A stretch of DNA of 64,000 bases from Bifidobacterium tissieri (lineage in GTDB: Bacteria > Actinomycetota > Actinomycetes > Actinomycetales > Bifidobacteriaceae), in contig NZ_MWWV01000003.1 in assembly GCF_002259645.1 (NCBI RefSeq), forward strand, positions 124,001 to 188,000. Reading direction: 5' to 3'. The notes below the pieces were generated by a model. It was given only the letters and a program-made list of their open reading frames with translations, searched no databases and was not told where the DNA came from. The position numbers and the translations under genes were made by a program. Within the stretch, counting starts at the first letter, position 1; every line of letters starts with the position of its first letter. Below, in pieces: positions 9,907-18,927 of this stretch.

Positions 9907-9982
9907 AGGAACCGTTGGGAAGCCAACGGTTTTTTTGTATCCGGTGCGCCGGCGACGGGCAAACGACCTTTCGGGAGGACAC

Positions 9983-10852
9983 ATGGCAACCGAACAGCAG
10001 TCCACTGATCAGTTCACCGCGCGGCAGTCCGCCGACACAGCCAACGTCGACACAGCCGACGTTGACACAGCCGACGCCACCGGTACCGCCGACGTCGTCG
10101 ACACCGTCAACGTCGGATCGACGGCGACAGTCGCCGATCCGGCCGGTTCCGGTATCAGTGCAGACATCGATTCCGGCACGCTCGGCACGCCTGAAACGTC
10201 CGACGCGCTCGGCACGCAGATCGGCCCGGGCCATCGTCCCGTCAGACGCACCGACCCGAGCGCATCGCATCCGCGCGTGCCATCGATGGCCGAACGCGAA
10301 CGCAGCGAATGGCACAAGAGTCGATGGATCGCGTTCATCGTCGCACTGCTCGTGGCGATCATCGTGCCGTACTGGTCCGGTCGTCAGCTGGCCATGACCG
10401 GCACGCAGACCGTGGTCGACGCGGTCTCCCCGATCGACCCGCGCGGTGCCGCGCTCATCGCATGGGTAGTCACATCGATGACGTTCATGACGTTGGGCAT
10501 GGCGGTGATGGAGACGCGCAAGGTGATCTGGCGCGTGCTGTTCATCCTGCTGCTGGCCGTGGAACAGCTGATCTCCGGCGTGGGACTGCTGCGACTCAAC
10601 TTCTGGTACTCCACCTATGTGGTGTACGGCGACGCGGCCGCGCCGATCAACGCGGCGAACCTCGGCATCCTCGCATCGGCGATCGGACTGGCGGTGTTCG
10701 CCGTGCTGTACGTGGGGCTGCTCGTGCTGATCCGCAAGGATTCACCGCTTAACGTGCTGACACGCAGCTGGTCGGCGCTGGCGATCTTTTTCGTGATCGA
10801 GCTGGTGGCGCTCGCCGTGGTGCTGTTCGGCGGACTGGTCACCACGGTGTGA
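9983..10852 (+). CDS. Membrane protein with a low-complexity N-terminus, function unknown
   Basis: 289 residues. The first ~110 residues are hydrophilic and Thr/Asp/Ala-rich, with DTA-type repeats such as NVDTADVDTADAT. After SEWHKSRW come about four membrane helices, starting WIAFIVALLVAIIVPYW, then WVVTSMTFMTLGM, VLFILLLAVEQLISG, a helix near NAANLGILASAIGLAV, and a C-terminal hydrophobic run. The long N-tail is probably cytoplasmic. I do not recognise the family. The start is set by GGGAGGA (about 6 nt) before ATG 9983. The gene sits between tRNA-Gly and rpsO, with no clear functional link. Confidence 0.7.
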   Translation: MATEQQSTDQFTARQSADTANVDTADVDTADATGTADVVDTVNVGSTATVADPAGSGISADIDSGTLGTPETSDALGTQIGPGHRPVRRTDPSASHPRVPSMAERERSEWHKSRWIAFIVALLVAIIVPYWSGRQLAMTGTQTVVDAVSPIDPRGAALIAWVVTSMTFMTLGMAVMETRKVIWRVLFILLLAVEQLISGVGLLRLNFWYSTYVVYGDAAAPINAANLGILASAIGLAVFAVLYVGLLVLIRKDSPLNVLTRSWSALAIFFVIELVALAVVLFGGLVTTV

Positions 10853-10975
10853 CGGCGTGGTCTTCGTCCGAGGGGTGAGTATACTTGAATGTTGGCGTGT
10901 TTCGCCCGCGGATAGAGAGCGCCATGAGCATCGTGCTGATGGCACCGCGCAACACATTCAATATAAGGAGGAGCT

Positions 10976-11245
10976 GTGGCTCTTAGCACCGCTGAAAAGC
11001 AGGCAATCATTTCCGAGTACGCGACGCACGAGGGCGACACCGGCTCGCCCGAGGTCCAGGTGGCGCTGCTGTCCAAGCGCATCTCCGACCTGACCGATCA
11101 CCTCAAGGAGCACAAGCACGACCACCACTCCCGTCGTGGTATGCAGCTGATGATCGGTGACCGTCGTCGTCTTCTCGACTACCTGAAGCGCAACGACATC
11201 GAGCGTTACCGTTCCCTGATCGAGCGCCTCGGTCTGCGCCGATAG
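10976..11245 (+). CDS. rpsO: 30S ribosomal protein S15
   Basis: 89 residues, the usual S15 length. It binds 16S rRNA in the central domain of the small subunit. Family motifs: [30 protein letters not shown] and [12 protein letters not shown]. The start is GTG 10976 behind AAGGAGGAG (10965-10973). A -10-like TATACT lies at 10880-10885. rpsO is followed by pnp as in many bacteria, but a strong terminator separates them. Confidence 0.97.
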   Translation: MALSTAEKQAIISEYATHEGDTGSPEVQVALLSKRISDLTDHLKEHKHDHHSRRGMQLMIGDRRRLLDYLKRNDIERYRSLIERLGLRR

Positions 11246-11253
11246 TATTCTTC

Positions 11254-11284
11254 CGCCCGAGCATAACCTGCTCGGGCGCTTTTG
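11254..11284 (+). terminator. Terminator after rpsO
   Basis: 10-bp perfect stem CGCCCGAGCA / TGCTCGGGCG with loop TAACC, followed by CTTTTG. It separates rpsO from pnp transcription. The rest of the gap to pnp (about 260 bp) shows no gene. Confidence 0.85.
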
Positions 11285-11545
11285 CATGCCGGCTTTCGGA
11301 CGGTGGGATGACAACATGAGGGGCCCCGAGAATAGTGGAGGGGTCGGGGAAGTATGGAATTCTGATGCGAGGAGCACGCGGCCAGGTATGCCGCGCCCGG
11401 TGTGCTGAGATGATGAAGTGAATGGCCGACGGAACGAACACGGTCGATAATTAGCCGATAATTACAACTGAAGCAAGAACACGCACGTACAACGTAATCA
11501 AAAACGTAATCAAGCAAGTTCGAGTACGAAAAAAAGGAGGAACCC

Positions 11546-14275
11546 TTGGAGGGTCCCGAAATCAAGGCCGTAGAGGCCGTAATTGACAATGGTTCATTCG
11601 GTAAGCGCACGCTGCGCTTCGAAACCGGTCTTCTCGCCCAGCAGGCGGACGGTGCCGTCGCCGCCTATCTTGACGATGACTCGATGATTCTGTCCACCAC
11701 CACCGCCGGTTCCAGCCCGAAGGAGAACTACGATTTCTTCCCGCTGACCGTGGACGTGGAGGAGAAGATGTACGCCGCGGGCAAGATCCCCGGCTCCTTC
11801 TTCCGCCGCGAGGGTCGCCCGAGCTCCGAGGCCATTCTGGCCTGCCGCATCATCGACCGCCCGCTGCGTCCGCTGTTCCCGCACACGCTGCGCAACGAGG
11901 TGCAGGTCGTGGAGACCGTCCTCGCCGTGAACCCCGACGACGCATACGACGTGATTGCCCTGAACGCCGCCTCCGCCTCCACCATGATCTCCGGTCTGCC
12001 CTTCGAGGGCCCGGTGTCCGGTGTGCGTCTGGCCCTGATCGACGGCCAGTGGGTCGCCTTCCCGCGCTGGAGCGAGCGCGAGCGCGCCGTGTTCGAGATC
12101 GTGGTCGCCGGCCGTGTGATCGAGAACGGTGACGTCGCCATCGCCATGATCGAGGCCGGTGCCGGCAAGAACGCCTGGAAGCTGATCTACGAAGACGGTC
12201 AGGTCAAGCCCGACGAGACCGTTGTGGCCGGTGGTCTCGAGGCCGCCAAGCCGTTCATCAAGACGATCTGCGAGGCTCAGGACGAGCTCAAGCGCATCGC
12301 CGCCAAGGAGACCAAGGAATTCCAGCTCTTCCCGGAGTACACCGACGATCTCTACAACCGCATCGACCAGATCGCTCACGCCGATCTCGATCAGGCCCTG
12401 TCCATCGCGGAGAAGCTGCCGCGCCAGGACCGCATCGCCGAGATCAAGCAGAACGTGAAGGACACCCTCGCCGGCGAGTTCACCGAGATGGATGATGCCG
12501 AGAAGGAAAAGGAGATCGGCAACGCGTTCAAGGAGCTGCAGCGCCAGATCGTGCGTCGCCGCATCCTCACCCAGGACTACCGCATCGACGGCCGTGGCCT
12601 GCGCGACATCCGCACCCTGTCCGCCGAGGTCGACATCGTGCCCCGCGTGCACGGTTCCGCCCTCTTCCAGCGCGGCGAGACCCAGATTCTGGGCGTTACC
12701 ACGCTGAACATGCTCAAGATGGAGCAGCAGATCGACGCCCTGTCCGGCCCGACCTCCAAGCGCTACATGCACAACTACGAGATGCCGCCGTACTCCACCG
12801 GTGAGACCGGCCGCGTCGGTTCCCCGAAGCGCCGCGAAATCGGCCACGGTGCCCTCGCCGAGAAGGCCATCGTGCCGGTGCTGCCGGATCGCGAGGAGTT
12901 CCCCTACGCCATCCGTCAGGTCTCCGAGGCCATCGGCTCCAACGGCTCCACCTCCATGGGTTCCGTGTGCGCATCCACCCTGTCCCTGCTGGCGGCCGGC
13001 GTGCCGCTGAAGGCTCCGGTGGCGGGCATCGCCATGGGTCTGGTGTCCGGCGATGTGGACGGCCAGCACGTCTACAAGACGCTCACCGACATCCTGGGTG
13101 CCGAGGACGCGTTCGGCGACATGGACTTCAAGGTGGCCGGCACGAGCGAGTTCATCACCGCTCTGCAGCTCGACACCAAGCTCGACGGCATTCCGGCCGA
13201 CATTCTGGCCGCCGCCCTGCAGCAGGCGCATGAGGCCCGCGCCACCATCCTCGACCTGATCAACGAGTGCATCGATGAGCCGGCCGAGATGAGTGAGTTC
13301 GCCCCGCGCATCATCACCACCACCGTTCCGGTCGAGAAGATCGGCGAGGTCATCGGCCCCAAGGGCAAGATGATCAACCAGATCCAGGAGGACACCGGCG
13401 CCGAGATCGCCATCGAGGATGACGGTACCGTGTTCATCTCCTCCGAGGGTGGCGAGGCCGCCGAGAAGGCCAAGGCCATCATCGACCAGATCGCCAACCC
13501 GCACGTGCCGGAGGCCGGCGAGCAGTACAACGGCAAGGTCGTGAAGACCACGTCGTTCGGCGCGTTCGTGAACCTGACCCCGGGCACCGACGGTCTGCTG
13601 CACATCAGCCAGATCCGCAACCTCGCCAACGGTGAGCGCATCGATGCCGTTGAGGACGTGCTCAAGGAAGGCGACACCGTCGAGGTGGTCGTGCAGGGCG
13701 TGGACGATCGCGGCAAGATCTCGCTGGCCATCCCCGGCTTCGAGGATCAGGAGTCCGGTGCCGGTCGTGGTGCCGCTCGCGGTGACGATCGTCGTGAACG
13801 CGGTGATCGCCGTGGTGGTCGTGATGATCGCCGTGGCAGTCGTGATGACCGTTATGATCGTGACGATCGTCGTGGTGGCCGTGGCCGTCGCGATGATCGT
13901 GATGATCGTCGTCGTGACGATCGTGACGACCGTCGTCCGCGCCGCCGTCGCTACGATGATGACCGTTATGACCACGATGACCGCGACTACGATCGTGATG
14001 ACCGTCGTCGTGGCGACCGTTACGATCGTGATGACCGTGACGATCGTGATGACCGCCGTGGCAGCCGTGATGACCGTCGTCGTGACGATCGCTACGATCG
14101 TGATGACCGTCGCGATCGTGATGATCGTCGTGGTGGCCGTGGCCGTCGCGATGACCGCAACCCGCGCTACGCCGTCGACGACGCCTACGATGAGTACCGC
14201 GCCGATCGCGAGGAGCGTTCCGAGCGTCCTCGCCGCCGTGTGCGCCGCGACTTCGATCCGTTCGACGAGGACTGA
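11546..14275 (+). CDS. pnp: Polyribonucleotide nucleotidyltransferase (PNPase) with long Arg/Asp tail
   Basis: 909 residues against about 710-740 for typical PNPases. It performs phosphorolytic 3'-5' RNA decay. The order is: first RNase PH domain ([15 protein letters not shown]), alpha-helical linker, second RNase PH domain ([21 protein letters not shown]), KH domain near residue 600 ([13 protein letters not shown]), S1 domain near 660-730 (GFGAFV-like [15 protein letters not shown]). The extra ~165 residues are made almost only of Arg, Asp, Gly and Tyr (for example [13 protein letters not shown]). The start is TTG 11546, with AAGGAGG 5 nt before it; no ATG or GTG fits better. The tail may bind RNA or partner proteins, as in RNase E of actinobacteria (inference). 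Confidence 0.95.
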   Translation: MEGPEIKAVEAVIDNGSFGKRTLRFETGLLAQQADGAVAAYLDDDSMILSTTTAGSSPKENYDFFPLTVDVEEKMYAAGKIPGSFFRREGRPSSEAILACRIIDRPLRPLFPHTLRNEVQVVETVLAVNPDDAYDVIALNAASASTMISGLPFEGPVSGVRLALIDGQWVAFPRWSERERAVFEIVVAGRVIENGDVAIAMIEAGAGKNAWKLIYEDGQVKPDETVVAGGLEAAKPFIKTICEAQDELKRIAAKETKEFQLFPEYTDDLYNRIDQIAHADLDQALSIAEKLPRQDRIAEIKQNVKDTLAGEFTEMDDAEKEKEIGNAFKELQRQIVRRRILTQDYRIDGRGLRDIRTLSAEVDIVPRVHGSALFQRGETQILGVTTLNMLKMEQQIDALSGPTSKRYMHNYEMPPYSTGETGRVGSPKRREIGHGALAEKAIVPVLPDREEFPYAIRQVSEAIGSNGSTSMGSVCASTLSLLAAGVPLKAPVAGIAMGLVSGDVDGQHVYKTLTDILGAEDAFGDMDFKVAGTSEFITALQLDTKLDGIPADILAAALQQAHEARATILDLINECIDEPAEMSEFAPRIITTTVPVEKIGEVIGPKGKMINQIQEDTGAEIAIEDDGTVFISSEGGEAAEKAKAIIDQIANPHVPEAGEQYNGKVVKTTSFGAFVNLTPGTDGLLHISQIRNLANGERIDAVEDVLKEGDTVEVVVQGVDDRGKISLAIPGFEDQESGAGRGAARGDDRRERGDRRGGRDDRRGSRDDRYDRDDRRGGRGRRDDRDDRRRDDRDDRRPRRRRYDDDRYDHDDRDYDRDDRRRGDRYDRDDRDDRDDRRGSRDDRRRDDRYDRDDRRDRDDRRGGRGRRDDRNPRYAVDDAYDEYRADREERSERPRRRVRRDFDPFDED

Positions 14276-14350
14276 TCGCGTCGATCGCGTGATCGCGTGA
14301 TCAGATCGTGACCGTCTAGGTACACGATCGGATCACGATCTCAAACCTTC

Positions 14351-14386
14351 GCCCGCCTTGGTTTCCATGCCAAGGCGGGCTTTTCC
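14351..14386 (+). terminator. Terminator after pnp
   Basis: 11-bp stem GCCCGCCTTGG / CCAAGGCGGGC with an 8-nt loop, followed by TTTTCC. Confidence 0.9.
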
Positions 14387-14397
14387 GTATGCCTTCG

Positions 14398-14584
14398 TGC
14401 TTGTCGGACGCATGCATGCGTCGCATGAGCATTGGGGATGGGCGCAGATGCTTATTGGACGTATGCATGTGCCAAATGAGCACGGTGGCGGCACTTGGGT
14501 GCGTATTGGACGTATGCAGGCGTCGAAAAAGCACGGGGGAGATGCCTGGGTGCTTGTTGGACGCATGGGTGTGTCCGATAAGCA
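14398..14584. repeat. Array of four 34-bp palindromes, 51-bp period (family A, locus 1)
   Basis: Units at 14398-14431, 14449-14482, 14500-14533 and 14551-14584 are each 34 bp and imperfectly palindromic, roughly TGCTTrTyGGACGCATG followed by its complement. They are separated by non-identical spacers of exactly 17 bp. The period is 51 bp, a multiple of three, so several frames stay open and show 17-residue pseudo-repeats; I do not regard these as genes. The same family recurs at 59010-59280. Confidence 0.85.
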
Positions 14585-14748
14585 CCGGACGGGCGGTAAA
14601 ATCGACGATTGCTGTCATACGGGTGCTGTACCGCATCTGCCGTACTCGTCATACGGTCGTCGTATGCCGAGTCGTGAAATCCGCCGTGTTCTTTACGCTG
14701 AATGTGGACGATCATGACATATTCATGACGCGAATGAAGGAGCAGAAC

Positions 14749-15624
14749 ATGACGTTGCGGCGTAACATCGGTCCGTTCGAGACCACGGCCATCGGCATCG
14801 GCGAGATGGGCCTGACCATTGAGGGATATCCGAGTCATGAGCAGGCGTTGGAGACGATTCACGCCGGTCTCGACGCCGGCTCCCGCATGATCGACACCGC
14901 GTGGGCGTACTACGCGCCCGGCGAGGAGGAGCAGACCGGCGAGAAGCTCACCCGCGAGGCGCTCGACAGCTGGAACGGACCGCGCGACGAGGTGCTTGTC
15001 GCCACCAAGATCGGTCTGCGTCGTGATTTCGATGAGAACGGCAAGCCGATCTGGCCGCGCGACGGCAAGCCTGAACATCTGCTCGAGTACGGCAAGCAGT
15101 CGGCGATGGCGCTCGGCGTCGACACGATCGATCTGCTGTACATGCACCGTCACGATCCCGAAGTGCCGTACAACGAGTCGATCGAAGCCGTCCGCCAGCT
15201 GCTCGACGAAGGCGTGGCCCGCTATGCCGGCGTCTCCAATGTGATGATCGAACAGCTCGACATAGCGCGCGGTATTCTTGGCGACCGTCTGATCGCCGTG
15301 CAGAACCAGTATTCGCCGATCCATCGTGAAACGCGCGATACGCTGGACTACTGCGCGAAGCTGGGACTGGCGTTCGTGTGCTGGAGTCCGCTTGGCGGCT
15401 TCCGACACCCATACGACGAGCATCTGTTCGATCCGTTCCGCGAGGTGGCGGCGGCTCGCGGCGTGAGCTACCAGCAGGTCACGCTCGCGTGGGAGCTGGC
15501 ACAGGGCGACCACATGTTCGTGATCCCCGGATGCCACCGTCCCGCCACGTTCCTTGATTCGTTCAAGGCCGGCGATCTGACGCTCACCGACGAGGAACTC
15601 GCCAAGCTCAACGCGGGTGCGTGA
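14749..15624 (+). CDS. Aldo/keto reductase family protein
   Basis: 291 residues, (beta/alpha)8 NADPH-dependent oxidoreductase. The catalytic tetrad is visible: Asp in RMIDTAWAYY, the Tyr in the same segment, Lys in VATKIG and His in LYMHRHDP. The C-terminal cofactor region is IPGCHRPATFLDSF. The physiological carbonyl or sugar substrate cannot be named. ATG 14749 is chosen because GAAGGAG lies 6 nt upstream; the frame extends back into the palindromic array, which would be spurious. It is monocistronic, converging on the MocR gene. Confidence 0.88.
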   Translation: MTLRRNIGPFETTAIGIGEMGLTIEGYPSHEQALETIHAGLDAGSRMIDTAWAYYAPGEEEQTGEKLTREALDSWNGPRDEVLVATKIGLRRDFDENGKPIWPRDGKPEHLLEYGKQSAMALGVDTIDLLYMHRHDPEVPYNESIEAVRQLLDEGVARYAGVSNVMIEQLDIARGILGDRLIAVQNQYSPIHRETRDTLDYCAKLGLAFVCWSPLGGFRHPYDEHLFDPFREVAAARGVSYQQVTLAWELAQGDHMFVIPGCHRPATFLDSFKAGDLTLTDEELAKLNAGA

Positions 15625-15655
15625 ACGCCGGAGTCCGCACACGCATGTGACGAAT

Positions 15656-15701
15656 GCGAATGGGCGCGCGACCATGACTGCATGATCGTGCGCCCATTCG
15701 C
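15656..15701. terminator. Bidirectional hairpin between convergent genes
   Basis: 12-bp perfect arms GCGAATGGGCGC / GCGCCCATTCGC around a 22-nt loop, between the aldo/keto reductase and the MocR regulator. It has no long T-run. Confidence 0.55.
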
Positions 15702-15766
15702 GTCGCTGTGATTGCGCACGGTTCCGGACTCCGGTGCCGCTCGAACTCGTAGAAGTGCAGGCGTCC

Positions 15767-17488
15767 CTAGAGCTTTCTCGCCACGTCGGCGAGTGTGCGT
15801 GCGGCCGCGGCGAACTCCTCGGGCGTGGTATACGCGTAGCTCAGACGAAGCGAATTATCGCCCTCGAAATCGTAGATATCGCCGGGGTTGAGGAGTATGC
15901 CGGCCTCCACGGCCTTGGCGAACAGACGGTTCATCGGCATCGGCTGGTCAAAGGTCAGCCAGATGTAGAAGCCGCCGTCCGGCACTCTCCAATGCGCACG
16001 GCATGTGCCGGACGGTGCCGTTATGCCGGACGTTGCTGTCGCGCTCGACGTTGTTCTCGCGTTCGCTATTGTCACTGCGCTCGACGTTGTATCTTCTGAT
16101 ATTGCGTCCGGTGAATTCCCTGTCAAATCATTAGTCAAATCATTAGTTAAATCAGCAAACTTGCTGACTGCGGCATCGTCGTACTCGCTGTACGAACCGT
16201 TTGTTGAATCGCCAAACAATTCTTCAAGCGTATCCAACGCCGCATCCCGGCGGCGTCGCAACTCCCGCTTGAGCCCGGCAAGATACTCGTCGTACATGCC
16301 GTTGGTGAGGAACCGGGCGAACACCCACTGCGAGAGCAGACTTGCACCATAATCCATCTGCATCTTCACATCGGCCATACGATGCACGATCGGCTCGGGA
16401 GCCACGATCCACCCGATGCGCAGGCCGGGGGCAAGCGCCTTCGAGGCGCTCCCCAAGTAGATCACCATGCCGGTCTCGTCCATCGCCTTAAGCGGCAACG
16501 GCGGGCGATCGCCGAAGTGCAGGTCCTGATACGCGCCGTCCTCGATGATCGGCAGACGGTTGGCCACGCAGCATTCGATGAGCTCACGTCGTCGCACCTC
16601 GCTCATGGTGCGGCCGGTGGGGTTGTGGTTCGTGGGGATCGTATACAGTACGGACCCCGATCCGCGGTGTCGGGCACTCGCCGTACCGATGCCATTGCCT
16701 CCGTTTCGATTGAGACCGCTGCTGCTGAGCATATCCGACAGTCCGCTGACGCTTAGCCCGTCATCATCCATGGGCACACCCGTCAGATGCATGCCCGCCG
16801 ACTGGAATACCTGCAACGACTTGATATAGCTCGGAGCCTCGGCGAATACGGTGGAACCCGCGCCGAGCAGACTCACCGAAATGATCTGCAACGCCTGCAG
16901 TGCGCCCGACGTGACAAGGATCTGCGAGGCATCGGTGTCGATGCCGAGTCTGCGCATGTGGTCGGCGATCGCCTCGCGCAGTTCGGGAATGCCCTCGGGT
17001 TCGGGGTATCCCATCGAATCGATCTCGTCGGCGGCCTGCCGCATCACCGTGCGCCACATGTCGGTGGGGAAGAGGCGCGGATCGAGTTCACCGGTGCCCA
17101 GCCGGGCCATATGCGGTGCGAATTCGAGACGGTTGATCGCCTGGATCGTGTCATTGTTTGCCTTGAAGAATCCGGACGACACGTAGTCGGCCCAATCCGG
17201 CGCGCCAGGCAGCATCAGCGACCAGGTGTTGCTGACGATGCGCGTGCCGGCGCCGTGGGCCCCCTCCACGATGCCGTAGTCGGCGAGCTCGTTCACGGCG
17301 GCGATCACGGTGGATCGGTTCACACCGAACCCCTCGGCCAGCGCGCGCTGCGAGGGGAGACGCGCGCCGATGGGCCACGCGCCGCTCGACACCTGCCGAC
17401 ACATGTACTGCACGATCTGCTCGGTCACCGGCACGTTCAGCGTGCGGTTCGGCTTCCAGTCAATGACGAGCGGTGCCGGTCTAGCCAT
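15767..17488 (-). CDS. MocR/PdxR-type regulator (GntR HTH plus aminotransferase domain)
   Basis: 573 residues; MocR proteins usually have about 450-500. The N-terminal winged helix is GntR type (IGARLPSQRALAEGFGVNRS, then GAGTRIV near residue 80). The rest is an aminotransferase fold I domain with TNHNPTGR, IIEDGAYQDL and the PLP-binding Lys in LGSASKALAPGLRIGW. A Ser/Thr-rich insertion (roughly residues 430-515, with the tandem NDLTNDLT) interrupts the C-terminal part before RAHWRVPDGGFYIW. The gene is divergent from a LysE-type exporter gene, so it probably controls that gene in response to an amino acid or vitamin B6 (inference). Confidence 0.88.
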   Translation of the reverse strand: MARPAPLVIDWKPNRTLNVPVTEQIVQYMCRQVSSGAWPIGARLPSQRALAEGFGVNRSTVIAAVNELADYGIVEGAHGAGTRIVSNTWSLMLPGAPDWADYVSSGFFKANNDTIQAINRLEFAPHMARLGTGELDPRLFPTDMWRTVMRQAADEIDSMGYPEPEGIPELREAIADHMRRLGIDTDASQILVTSGALQALQIISVSLLGAGSTVFAEAPSYIKSLQVFQSAGMHLTGVPMDDDGLSVSGLSDMLSSSGLNRNGGNGIGTASARHRGSGSVLYTIPTNHNPTGRTMSEVRRRELIECCVANRLPIIEDGAYQDLHFGDRPPLPLKAMDETGMVIYLGSASKALAPGLRIGWIVAPEPIVHRMADVKMQMDYGASLLSQWVFARFLTNGMYDEYLAGLKRELRRRRDAALDTLEELFGDSTNGSYSEYDDAAVSKFADLTNDLTNDLTGNSPDAISEDTTSSAVTIANARTTSSATATSGITAPSGTCRAHWRVPDGGFYIWLTFDQPMPMNRLFAKAVEAGILLNPGDIYDFEGDNSLRLSYAYTTPEEFAAAARTLADVARKL

Positions 17489-17807
17489 GTGGAATCCCCC
17501 TCTGACGGTTGTGTGGTGTGCGCGGTGGCGGCGGTCGTGGCGCGAACGATATGCTATCCGTGGTGTTTGGCTGTCTACTCAACGATTTTGGTTGGCTGTT
17601 TGGTTGATGACGTTGATATCGTTTGGCCGGTTGCCAATTGTAGTGTCACCCATAGAATGATGGATAGAAATTGGCCAATATCACTATTTGCAACGATTTC
17701 TATTGGTTATGGTGTGGTGGGAATAGCGATTTTGGTTGAGTGAATATGATCCATCCAAAACTAATGTGGGTGGATCATGGCTGTGATTGGATGGGAAGAG
17801 GTAGGTC
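17489..17807. promoter_or_regulatory. Divergent regulatory region of MocR and LysE-type genes
   Basis: AT-richer than its neighbours, with repeated TTGG-containing words (GTTTGGCTGT, TTTTGGTTGGCTGTTTGG, GTTTGGCCGGTTGCCAAT, AATTGGCCAATA). A 10-11-bp hairpin at 17748-17778 (ATGATCCATCC / GGGTGGATCAT) sits 30 bp before the exporter gene. MocR regulators bind paired sites in such regions; the exact operator is not resolved. Confidence 0.5.
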
Positions 17808-18524
17808 ATGGGATTCTATTTGCAAGGCCTTACGATGGGGCTGGCCTATATCGCGCCGATCGGCATGCAGAACCTGTTCGTCATCAACTCGGCGTTGACC
17901 AAGACGCGTCGTCATGCACTGCTGACCGCGTTGATCGTGATCGTGTTCGACGTATCGCTGTCGTTGTCATGCTTCTTCGGCATCGGCACGCTTATGCAGC
18001 GTTACGACTGGCTGCGCCTCGCGGTGCTGGCCGTGGGTGGTGTGGTAGTGATCGGCATCGGCGGCGGTCTGCTGCGCCAGCGCGTGGATGCCGACTCCGC
18101 CCCGCATGCTGCGGTTACTTCGGATGCTCGCACCGCTGCACACACTGACACTGATGTCGCGAGGTCCTCCGACCGTATGGCGTCGGGCAAGTCAGGCAAG
18201 GGTTTGGGGACGCTGGGCGGCTTTCTGGGCAAGACCATCTCCACCGCATGCGTAGTGACCTGGTTCAACCCGCAGGCCATCATCGACGGCACGCTGATGC
18301 TCGGTGCATTCTCCGCCACGCTCACCGCCTCGCAGTCCACGCCGTTCATCACTGGTGTGGAGACCGCATCCATCGCATGGTTCATCGGTGTGACGCTACT
18401 CGTGTCCGCATTCCGCAACCGTTTCAGCCCCAAGGTGATCGGTGTGCTCAACAAGGTATGTGGCGCGGTGATCATCGCCTACGGTGTCAAGCTGCTCGTC
18501 CAGTTCGCGCTCGCCGTGATCTGA
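17808..18524 (+). CDS. LysE/ArgO-family amino acid exporter
   Basis: 238 residues. The N-terminus GLAYIAPIGMQNLFVINSAL is the LysE/ArgO signature. About six membrane helices are present, with a charged cytoplasmic loop (residues ~90-140). These proteins export basic amino acids. A divergent MocR regulator suggests ligand-induced expression. Start ATG 17808 is the first in frame; the ribosome site is weak (GGAAGAGG, about 9 nt). The exported substrate is unproven. Confidence 0.85.
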   Translation: MGFYLQGLTMGLAYIAPIGMQNLFVINSALTKTRRHALLTALIVIVFDVSLSLSCFFGIGTLMQRYDWLRLAVLAVGGVVVIGIGGGLLRQRVDADSAPHAAVTSDARTAAHTDTDVARSSDRMASGKSGKGLGTLGGFLGKTISTACVVTWFNPQAIIDGTLMLGAFSATLTASQSTPFITGVETASIAWFIGVTLLVSAFRNRFSPKVIGVLNKVCGAVIIAYGVKLLVQFALAVI

Positions 18525-18927
18525 CGTCCGTGTTGAGGGGTTCTGTGGGATTATGTGCGATTGGTCGCTGGGTCTCCGGAGCGGACAGCGCACAACTCGA
18601 AGATACCCTTCGGAAAACGCCCTATTTCGGGCCTTATATTGCAGTTCTGTGATTTGTGAACCGACGCCTTATCGATACTGCGGGAATTTGGGCTCGAAAA
18701 CCGAACATTTCTGACTGCGACACGTCCGTAACAACGGTCCGCAACGGTCTGTATCGGTTTGCACCGGGTTGCATCGGTTTGCATTGGGCTATTCCGCTAC
18801 GTCCGTCTCTTCCGATGGTCAATGAAGCCGCCCGTGCTCCGTTCATCCGGATGCCGGCCACTCCGCCCACTCCGAGAGCGAAGGGCCAGCGTTCCTGCCT
18901 CTGCCTGCCGCTAGACTTATGGGCGCT
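18525..18927. other. Intergenic stretch; promoter for trhP at its end
   Basis: No gene is supported. Short repeats of GCATCGGTTTGCA-like words occur near 18,745-18,785. A -10-like TAGACT at 18912-18917 lies directly ahead of the next start codon. Confidence 0.5.

Noticed and set aside
14398-14584. CRISPR array
   Set aside because: Units are degenerate palindromes, spacers are only 17 bp, and no cas gene is in the window.
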